DNA of 11,832 nucleotides from Calditrichota bacterium (lineage in GTDB: Bacteria > Calditrichota > Calditrichia > RBG-13-44-9 > J075), in the NCBI GenBank assembly GCA_024275555.1, contig JAJRYW010000181.1:1-11832 (forward strand). Direction: 5' to 3'. Position 1 is the first letter of the stretch, and every line of letters begins with the position of its first letter. The translations under genes and the position numbers were made by a program. The notes under the pieces are model-generated. The model was not told the DNA's origin. It searched no databases and saw only the letters and a list, made by a program, of their open reading frames with translations. Positions 7,418 through 11,832 of this stretch are shown here, in pieces.

Positions 7418-7657
7418 ATGAGTAAAACGATCCCTGATCTGGAGCACGCAAAGGCTGTCAAACGCAAAATGGCCCCCAGGTGGATGTCCATTCCCGGCGT
7501 GGAAGCGGTGGGGATCGGGATGGTTCCTAAAGGGGGGATTGCCCTGATCATTTCCACTTCCGAACCGGTGGAAAACATGCGCAGCCATTTCCCGGAAGAG
7601 GTGGAAGGAATTCCGGTGCACCTGAATTTTACGGGGAAATTTTCCATTTCACCTTAA
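7418..7657 (+). CDS. Small conserved-looking protein of unknown function (79 aa)
   Basis: Encodes 79 residues with no signal peptide or membrane segment. The N-terminal third is basic and helical in character (SKTIPDLEHAKAVKRKMAPR). It is followed by SIPGVEAVGIG, the hydrophobic strand IALIISTS, and EEVEGIPVHLNFTGKF at the C-terminus. From memory, the pattern of IPGV-x-GVGIG, a central strand and EG-x-PV-x-x-x-x-TG-x resembles a small domain found alone or ahead of trypsin-like peptidase domains in bacteria. That is a weak resemblance and no function should be assigned. No cysteines or catalytic triad are present. No good Shine-Dalgarno precedes the ATG at 7418. It is monocistronic, divergent from tRNA-Pro(GGG), and followed by a repeat element. 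A loose upstream pair TTGGCA (7353-7358) and TATTAA (7378-7383), spacing 19, could be its promoter. Confidence 0.65.
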   Translation: MSKTIPDLEHAKAVKRKMAPRWMSIPGVEAVGIGMVPKGGIALIISTSEPVENMRSHFPEEVEGIPVHLNFTGKFSISP

Positions 7658-7682
7658 TCATGCCAAATCACGAGTTAATAAT

Positions 7683-7814
7683 TTGACGCGGAGAAACGCT
7701 GAATGAAGCAGAAAAACGCTGAAAATTATTTTGCAGCAAAAACAGTCGATCCGATCCAATCCGCAAATACTCCTTTCTGCGGGAATCTGCCGAGATCAGC
7801 GTTATTTTGCGTCG
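7683..7814. repeat. Palindromic intergenic element, dispersed-repeat-like
   Basis: A non-coding element of about 130 bp bounded by inverted ends. Left GACGC (7685-7689) and AACGCTGA (7695-7702, repeated at 7715-7722) match right TCAGCGTT (7796-7803) and GCGTC (7809-7813). Inside, GCAGAAAAA (7708-7716) faces TTTCTGCG (7774-7781), and TTATTTTGC occurs directly at 7726-7734 and 7802-7810. From memory this GACGC-GGAGA-AACGCTGA style recurs in intergenic sequence of many environmental bacterial genomes, so it is likely one copy of a dispersed family (inference). It carries no transposase gene. Its right end overlaps the -35 of the lipoprotein promoter. Confidence 0.6.
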
Positions 7815-7834
7815 AATAAAGTTCAACCTATAAT
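7807..7834 (+). promoter_or_regulatory. Sigma70-like promoter of the VNG-repeat lipoprotein gene
   Basis: A perfect -10 TATAAT (7829-7834) lies 16 bp downstream of a -35 TTGCGT (7807-7812). Transcription would start near 7841, leaving a leader of about 43 nt before the ATG at 7884. The -35 lies within the right end of the palindromic element. Confidence 0.55.
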
Positions 7835-7870
7835 TGGCATTAATAATTCGACCCAACACAACCAACCCCC

Positions 7871-7877
7871 GGAGGAG
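7871..7877 (+). promoter_or_regulatory. Strong ribosome binding site fixing the lipoprotein start
   Basis: GGAGGAG stands 6 nt before the ATG at 7884. The reading frame is open 51 codons further upstream to 7731, but that part overlaps the repeat element and promoter, and only the ATG at 7884 is followed by a lipoprotein signal. Confidence 0.85.
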
Positions 7878-7883
7878 AATAAC

Positions 7884-8543
7884 ATGAAGAGAACGAACTA
7901 CCTTCAGCTTTTCATCACCTTAGTTATTTTTGCCCTGCTGAGCAGTTGCAACGGCGATGTCTCGGTCAATAAAACCATCCGTATCCCGGACGGCACAGAA
8001 CAGAGCGACGGACTGACCACCGTAAACGGCAGCATTCACGTCGGCAATAACTGCCGGATTGAGGGCGGATGCAGCTCGGTCAACGGCAGCGTAACCATCG
8101 GCAACGACAGCCGGGTTGGCTCGCTTAATTCGGTCAATGGAGCGGTGGTTGTCGGCGAGAATACCGAGGTGAACGGTGAAATCAGTTCCGTGAACGGGGC
8201 GGTTAAAGTCGGTCATTCCTCGCGGATAACGGAAAACCTGATCACCGTGAACGGGGCCATCCGGCTGAGCGGGGCCGAGGTAGACGGCAACCTGGAAACC
8301 GCCAACGGGGCAATCATACTGACTGATCAAGCTTATGTAAAGGGCGATATTATCATCACCGATACGCACGGCCTTTCCAGCAGCGGCCGTAAATTGACCA
8401 TCCGTCTGGAAAACGGCTCCCGGGTGGATGGCGGCATCGTCGTAGAAGATGAGGACGCCCGGGTAACCGTGTTTTTAGCCGACAGCAGCAAAATTGCCGG
8501 GGAGGTGCAGAACGCAACCCTGGTAACGGATGAGCAAAAATAG
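7884..8543 (+). CDS. Lipoprotein with six VNG repeats, bactofilin-like beta-helix
   Basis: Encodes 219 residues. Residues 1-21 are a lipoprotein signal peptide with lipobox LSSC, so Cys22 would be the lipidated residue. The body is a series of short strand repeats. TVNGSI, SVNGSV, SVNGAV, SVNGAV, TVNGAI and TANGAI start near residues 46, 65, 83, 102, 121 and 139, that is every 18-19 residues. Between them are xxVGxxxxI half-turns such as IHVGNNCRI and VTIGNDSRV. A less regular C-terminal part (~150-210) keeps the same style (VKGDIII, VDGGIVV, IAGEVQN). This spacing suggests a right-handed parallel beta-helix like bactofilins (polymer-forming proteins), here exported and lipid-anchored rather than cytosolic. 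Polymer formation is not shown. Two extra cysteines (57 and 63) lie in the first turns. Single gene with its own promoter and terminator. Confidence 0.85.
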   Translation: MKRTNYLQLFITLVIFALLSSCNGDVSVNKTIRIPDGTEQSDGLTTVNGSIHVGNNCRIEGGCSSVNGSVTIGNDSRVGSLNSVNGAVVVGENTEVNGEISSVNGAVKVGHSSRITENLITVNGAIRLSGAEVDGNLETANGAIILTDQAYVKGDIIITDTHGLSSSGRKLTIRLENGSRVDGGIVVEDEDARVTVFLADSSKIAGEVQNATLVTDEQK

Positions 8544-8569
8544 CCCAATCCGACACAGAGTGTTCTTCT

Positions 8570-8600
8570 CGTTCCAGGCTCCCGCCTGGAACGCTCTTTT
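8570..8600 (+). terminator. Hairpin terminator after the lipoprotein gene
   Basis: A 10-bp perfect stem CGTTCCAGGC/GCCTGGAACG (8570-8579 with 8584-8593) with loop TCCC is followed by CTCTTTT. It starts 26 bp after the stop codon. The arm sequence resembles GTTCC-CAGGC hairpins that I recall as repeated in other environmental genomes, so it may be a repeat unit doing terminator duty. Confidence 0.6.
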
Positions 8601-8910
8601 CAATGAAAGCTCCGCTTTCCCACCGCCGCATTACAGTGGTTAAAAGCAGTACGATTATGTCCCGGCGGGAAGGTATTGACCGCGAATGAGCGAAAAAGCA
8701 GCGTTCCGGTACTATACCGCATCACCAAACCGGAATTGGATAACGAGGAGAGCGCCAGCCCGCCCCCGGAATCCACCTTTCCGCCGTCCGCTCCGCCAGG
8801 ATACTCCCCGACAAAAATCTTCCTGTAACTTTCGGATCGCCAGCTCATCAAATTACTTCAATCAACGGGGAGTTGAGACGAATAATATAAACCAAAACGA
8901 TGAGGTGCTT
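8601..8910 (+). other. 310-bp gap without a convincing gene; possible decayed coding remnant
   Basis: No complete gene is supported here. Two reading frames contain protein-like pieces. Frame 8603-8689 reads a 28-residue peptide MKAPLSHRRITVVKSSTIMS and then RREGIDRE, ending in a stop. Frame 8607-8828, which has no ATG, reads ALQWLKAVRLCPGGKVLTAN, then SVPVLYRITKPELDNEESAS and a proline-rich end GYSPTKIFL before a stop. The second looks like the C-terminus of a lost gene, with a possible frameshift between the two. I do not recognise the parent. The thioredoxin-like frame is also open back to 8686, but its arginine-, asparagine- and proline-rich translation looks non-coding. Confidence 0.35.
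8902..8905 (+). promoter_or_regulatory. Ribosome binding site that decides the thioredoxin-like start
   Basis: GAGG stands 5 nt before the ATG at 8911. The same frame has an earlier ATG at 8686, but that one has no ribosome site and the 75 residues it would add do not look like protein. Confidence 0.65.
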
Positions 8911-9528
8911 ATGGTTCCCCAATTTTTCTTAGACAAACGTCCTCACCAGGGTTTACGTTATGATGAGTATTTGCATCGCATGGAAGCGCTGGCAAGCATC
9001 GACGACCCCGGCAGTTTGCCGGAAACCGAGCGGAAATACTGGGAGTACACCCGCTTAAATTACCAGCGCACCCGCCGCATTCATAAGACCTACCAAATCT
9101 CCGATGAGTTGAAAAGCTTGCTGAAGAACATCTCCGGGCCGCAACTCTGGATGGTCTTAACCGAACCCTGGTGCGGAGATTCGGCGCAGAACCTGCCCTA
9201 TATTGCCGAAATGGCCCGGGTGAATCCGAATATCAATCTGCGTATTCTCTCCCGGGATCACAACCCGGATATTATGGATCAGTACCTGACCGGCGGGAAG
9301 CGCAGTATTCCCATACTGGTCGCTTTTGACGCCCGGGGCCGGGAGCTGTTCACCTGGGGCCCCCGTCCGGCGCCGGCGGCCGAGGTGTTCCGTAAAGCGG
9401 CCCGGCAAGGCCTGGAAAAACCGGAACTGAATCAGAAACTGCATCTCTGGTATGGCCGGGATCGCGGCAAAACCCTGGAACGCGAATTTACGGAACTGCT
9501 GAAACGAGAATTAGCGCTGGCCGGGTAG
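8911..9528 (+). CDS. Thioredoxin-fold protein with a single active-site cysteine (Thioredoxin_9-like)
   Basis: Encodes 205 residues, cytosolic by lack of a signal peptide. An N-terminal helical part (~1-75) precedes a thioredoxin fold. Strand LWMVLTEPWCGDSAQNLP (79-96) holds the active-site region, followed by the strand NLRILSRD (109-116), RSIPILVAFD (131-140) with the expected cis-proline at 134, and RELFTWGPRP (144-153). The usual CxxC is Cys-Gly-Asp-Ser (88-91), so only one cysteine remains and classical dithiol exchange is not possible. This form fits what I recall of Thioredoxin_9 (PF14595) proteins common in Bacteroidota, whose function is not established. It stands alone between a non-coding stretch and a hairpin, so context gives no partner. 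Confidence 0.85.
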   Translation: MVPQFFLDKRPHQGLRYDEYLHRMEALASIDDPGSLPETERKYWEYTRLNYQRTRRIHKTYQISDELKSLLKNISGPQLWMVLTEPWCGDSAQNLPYIAEMARVNPNINLRILSRDHNPDIMDQYLTGGKRSIPILVAFDARGRELFTWGPRPAPAAEVFRKAARQGLEKPELNQKLHLWYGRDRGKTLEREFTELLKRELALAG

Positions 9529-9556
9529 CGGGTCCGGCGCCGGTAAATCTTGCCGC

Positions 9557-9584
9557 GGGATGCCGGGCGCGAGGCCGGCATCCC
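9557..9584 (+). terminator. GC-rich hairpin after the thioredoxin-like gene
   Basis: A 10-bp perfect stem GGGATGCCGG/CCGGCATCCC (9557-9566 with 9575-9584) with an 8-nt loop lies 28 bp after the stop codon. No T run follows, so it is either a weak terminator, an mRNA 3' protecting hairpin or a REP-like unit. Confidence 0.4.
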
Positions 9585-9640
9585 TGCTGCCAACCCCCGC
9601 CTCCTCGCTAAGGCGACTCCCCCTTCCATATATTTACTGC

Positions 9641-9669
9641 TTGACGCTTCGCCTCTCCGGAACTAATTT
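9641..9669 (+). promoter_or_regulatory. Candidate sigma70-like promoter of the secreted Asp-box protein
   Basis: A -35 TTGACG (9641-9646) and a -10 TAATTT (9664-9669) are separated by 17 bp. Transcription would start near 9676, giving a leader of about 97 nt. The rest of the 9529-9772 gap shows only the hairpin at 9557-9584. Confidence 0.45.
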
Positions 9670-9760
9670 CGATGCATTAATTCCTTTCTTTCTCAAAGAT
9701 TCCTTCGCCAAACTATCTATGCGAGCAATCTTTCGGAAGAGTCTTGTCTCACAGCCATTC

Positions 9761-9765
9761 GGAGG
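9761..9765 (+). promoter_or_regulatory. Ribosome binding site fixing the secreted protein start
   Basis: GGAGG stands 7 nt before the ATG at 9773. The frame is open upstream to 9560, but that part covers a hairpin and the promoter, and only the ATG at 9773 gives an N-terminal signal peptide. Confidence 0.85.
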
Positions 9766-9772
9766 AAACACG

Positions 9773-11548
9773 ATGCATTTTAACGGACGATCCCCTGTCA
9801 GGCGGAGCTTTCTGCATAGCTTTGCGATAACGCTGTTGGCCCTGACCCTGCTGGCAGCCCAAGACGGCAACGAGCAGACCGGCGCCGGGAATCCGGCGCC
9901 CCGGGCCGGCGACTATTCCGAGCGCCCCGACCAGCCCTATACGCCGGTCTCCCGCGACAGCCAACTGCGTTCCCCGGCTTACCGCATCAGCTCTCCCGGT
10001 TTTGTCTCTGTGCAGGTGAACATCGACTCGCTGGGTCAGAACATTGTTGGCGACGCCGCCAATGAACCGTCGATAGCTGTTGACCCGAACAACCCGGCTC
10101 GTATGGCCATCGGATGGCGTCAATTTGATACGGTGAACAACAACTTCCGGCAAGCCGGCTTCGCCTTTACCTCCGATAGCGGTCAGACCTGGGCCTTCCC
10201 CGGCGTTATCGAGCCCGGTGTTTTCCGCTCGGACCCCGTGCTGAGCTTTGACTCCCAGGGCAACTTTTATTACAACAGTTTAACCGTGGCCGGCAGCAAC
10301 TTTAATTGTGATGTATTCCGTTCTCAGGATGGCGGGGTAACCTGGGATAACGGCGCCTTTGCCCAGGGCGGCGATAAGCAATGGATGGCCATCGACCGCA
10401 CCGGCGGACTGGGAGAAGGCCACGTTTACGCCTATTGGACTCAAAATTTTAGCGTGTGTTTTCCGGGGTTTTTCACCCGCTCCACCGATGAAGGGGCCAG
10501 CTACCAAAACTGCACCACCATTCCGAACGAACCGTTCTGGGGAACCCTGGATGTAGGCCCCGGCGGCGAACTTTACGTAGGCGGTTCCACCGGATTTAAC
10601 TTTGTGGTAGCAAAATCCTCGACGGCCCGGGATTCCGCCCAATCGGTGAGCTGGGATTTTGCTACGCCGGTGAACCTGGGAGGCTCGATTTCCAGTTTCA
10701 ATGGTCCCGGCAGTCCCAATCCGGATGGCCTGCTGGGGCAAACCTGGATTGCCGTGGACCGTTCCGGCGGGCCCAATAACGGCAACGTCTACCTGCTCTG
10801 TTCGGTGGAGCCGTTCTCCGGCAACGATCCCCTGGATGTCATGTTTTCCCGCAGCACCGACGGCGGCCTGACCTGGAGCACGCCCATCCGCATCAACGAC
10901 GATTTAAGCAACACCGCCTGGCAATGGTTCGGAACCATGTCTGTCGCCCCCACCGGCCGGATTGATGTGGTCTGGCTGGATACGCGCGACAATCCCGGCA
11001 GCTTCAATTCTTCCCTGTATTATTCTTTCTCCAGCGACGGCGGCCTCACCTGGTCGGCCAATGAGCGCCTCTCCACCGCCTTTGACCCGCACCTGGGTTG
11101 GCCCAACCAGAACAAGATGGGAGACTACTTTGATATGGTTTCGGACAGCCTGGGCGCGCACCTGGCCTGGGCGGCCACCTTTAACGGGGAGCAGGATGTG
11201 TATTACGGACGCATTCTCACGCCGCTTACCGGTATTGCCCAGGGTAATACGCCGGACGGCGCGCCGGTGCAGTTCCGGCTGGCGCAGAACTATCCCAACC
11301 CCTTCAACCCCGCCACTACTCTGCCATTTCGGATTGCCAATCGCGGGATGGTGAAACTGACCATTTATGATGCCGCAGGAAGAGAAGTGAAAACACTGGT
11401 GCGGGAAGAACTTTCACCGGGTGAATATGAAGTGCAATGGGACGGCGCCGACAACACCGGCGCCCCTGTCAGCAGCGGCGTCTATCTCTACCGGATCAAT
11501 GCAGCAAATAAATATACGGAAACACGTAAAATGGTGTTGATGAGGTAA
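9773..11548 (+). CDS. Secreted sialidase-like Asp-box (BNR) propeller protein with T9SS type A sorting tail
   Basis: Encodes 591 residues. The signal peptide has a basic start (RSPVRRSF, 6-13) and a hydrophobic core ITLLALTLLAA (19-29). After a low-complexity stretch comes NEPSIAVDPNNPARMAIGW, then a beta-propeller with Asp-box motifs: SDSGQTW (~136), SQDGGVTW (~184), STDEGASY (~236, degenerate), STDGGLTW (~361) and SSDGGLTW (~420). Asp-boxes mark sialidase-fold propellers but do not prove sialidase activity, and I see no clear arginine triad, so the substrate is unknown. The C-terminal ~85 residues (from FRLAQNYPNPFNP, ~500) form a FlgD-like Ig domain. It contains VKLTIYDAAGREVKTLV, LSPGEYEVQWDG and SSGVYLYRI, and ends in KMVLMR. 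This is the type A sorting tail used in type IX secretion in related phyla, so the protein is probably exported to the surface or medium. Single gene with its own promoter and terminator. Confidence 0.92.
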   Translation: MHFNGRSPVRRSFLHSFAITLLALTLLAAQDGNEQTGAGNPAPRAGDYSERPDQPYTPVSRDSQLRSPAYRISSPGFVSVQVNIDSLGQNIVGDAANEPSIAVDPNNPARMAIGWRQFDTVNNNFRQAGFAFTSDSGQTWAFPGVIEPGVFRSDPVLSFDSQGNFYYNSLTVAGSNFNCDVFRSQDGGVTWDNGAFAQGGDKQWMAIDRTGGLGEGHVYAYWTQNFSVCFPGFFTRSTDEGASYQNCTTIPNEPFWGTLDVGPGGELYVGGSTGFNFVVAKSSTARDSAQSVSWDFATPVNLGGSISSFNGPGSPNPDGLLGQTWIAVDRSGGPNNGNVYLLCSVEPFSGNDPLDVMFSRSTDGGLTWSTPIRINDDLSNTAWQWFGTMSVAPTGRIDVVWLDTRDNPGSFNSSLYYSFSSDGGLTWSANERLSTAFDPHLGWPNQNKMGDYFDMVSDSLGAHLAWAATFNGEQDVYYGRILTPLTGIAQGNTPDGAPVQFRLAQNYPNPFNPATTLPFRIANRGMVKLTIYDAAGREVKTLVREELSPGEYEVQWDGADNTGAPVSSGVYLYRINAANKYTETRKMVLMR

Positions 11549-11572
11549 GCGAATCTATAACTGCTGATGTTG

Positions 11573-11607
11573 CCTCCCGGTCCGTTCCCGGCCCGGGAGG
11601 TTCTTTT
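11573..11607 (+). terminator. Rho-independent terminator after the secreted Asp-box protein
   Basis: An 8-bp stem CCTCCCGG/CCGGGAGG (11573-11580 with 11593-11600) with a 12-nt loop is followed by TTCTTTT. It begins 24 bp after the stop codon. Confidence 0.8.
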
Positions 11608-11691
11608 GCAGAACTCATCTCTACACACCTACAGCCTAAACAACTTCATCGTAGAACGACCAGGTGGATTAAGATAAATTCTTTGATGAGA

Positions 11692-11832
11692 TTAAGTAAA
11701 TGGCATTGAATAAACGACACTTTTTCAGGCACTCTCGGCTTCGACGGGCTCAGCCTCCTGGCTGGGACTGCTGGCTGAGCCCGTCGAAGCCAGCAAGTAC
11801 GAAGTGACGTTTATTTAAGTGCAATTACTTAA
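11692..11832. repeat. Large imperfect palindrome, MITE- or REP-like, reaching the window end
   Basis: Outer arms of 29 nt (11692-11720 and 11804-11832) are inverted copies matching at 23 of 29 positions, both beginning TTAAGTAA when read inwards. Inner arms of 19 nt (GGCTTCGACGGGCTCAGCC, 11737-11755, and its exact complement 11773-11791) are perfect. The 17-nt centre is TCCTGGCTGGGACTGCT. No open reading frame is inside. The inner motif resembles GGCTTCGAC-x-x-GCTCAGCC repeats I recall from many bacterial genomes. The outer inverted repeat reaches the last base, so it may continue beyond the window. Between the terminator at 11607 and this element nothing else is visible. Confidence 0.75.

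Noticed and set aside
7683..7814. CRISPR-like or tandem repeat because AACGCTGA occurs twice and inverted once
   Set aside because: The copies are short and unevenly spaced without unique spacers of constant length; an inverted-repeat element explains them better.
7884..8543. DNA tandem repeat in the VNG-repeat gene
   Set aside because: The repeat is at protein level; codons differ between units, so it is an ancient structural repeat rather than a recent DNA expansion.
8686..8910. Upstream extension of the thioredoxin-like protein from an ATG at 8686
   Set aside because: The added 75 residues are low in hydrophobic pattern, have no ribosome site, and the ATG at 8911 has GAGG at proper spacing.

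Overview
This is a bacterial chromosomal window of moderate GC. The best lineage clue is the last protein (9773-11548). It is a secreted Asp-box (BNR) propeller protein with a C-terminal tail carrying the motif NYPNPFNP followed by a FlgD-like Ig fold. That tail is typical of type IX secretion-type cargo in the Calditrichota/KSB1/Ignavibacteria part of the Bacteroidota (FCB) neighbourhood. The phylum placement is inference, because no rRNA or marker gene is present.

The left two thirds (1-7297) are transcribed entirely from the minus strand. In transcription order they hold: tRNA-Pro(GGG) with its own promoter and terminator; a compact cluster of a GT2 glycosyltransferase, protein-L-isoaspartate methyltransferase (pcm) and a YqaA-type membrane protein; tRNA-Pro(CGG), again with promoter and terminator; histidine ammonia-lyase (hutH); an archaeal-type (COG2521-like) SAM methyltransferase; and a polytopic membrane SpoIIE/RsbU-type PP2C phosphatase whose C-terminus runs off the left edge. 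The cluster GT2-pcm-yqaA is tightly packed (8-bp overlap, then a 24-bp gap) and looks like one transcript. hutH and the methyltransferase are 34 bp apart and may also be co-transcribed. No other hut genes are present, so a complete histidine utilisation operon is not encoded here.

The right third (7418-11548) is transcribed from the plus strand and is looser, with long intergenic gaps rich in repeats. It holds a 79-residue protein of unknown function, a dispersed-repeat-like palindromic element, a lipoprotein with six regularly spaced VNG repeats (bactofilin-like beta-helix), a non-coding or decayed stretch, a thioredoxin-fold protein with only one active-site cysteine, and the secreted Asp-box protein. 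The window ends in a roughly 141-bp imperfect palindrome that resembles a MITE or REP-type element.

I found no CRISPR array, transposase, phage gene or toxin-antitoxin pair, and no convincing new multi-gene system. The most interesting items are the archaeal-type methyltransferase in a bacterial setting, the paired proline tRNAs with matching promoters and leaders, the VNG-repeat lipoprotein whose promoter overlaps a repeat element, and the terminal palindrome.
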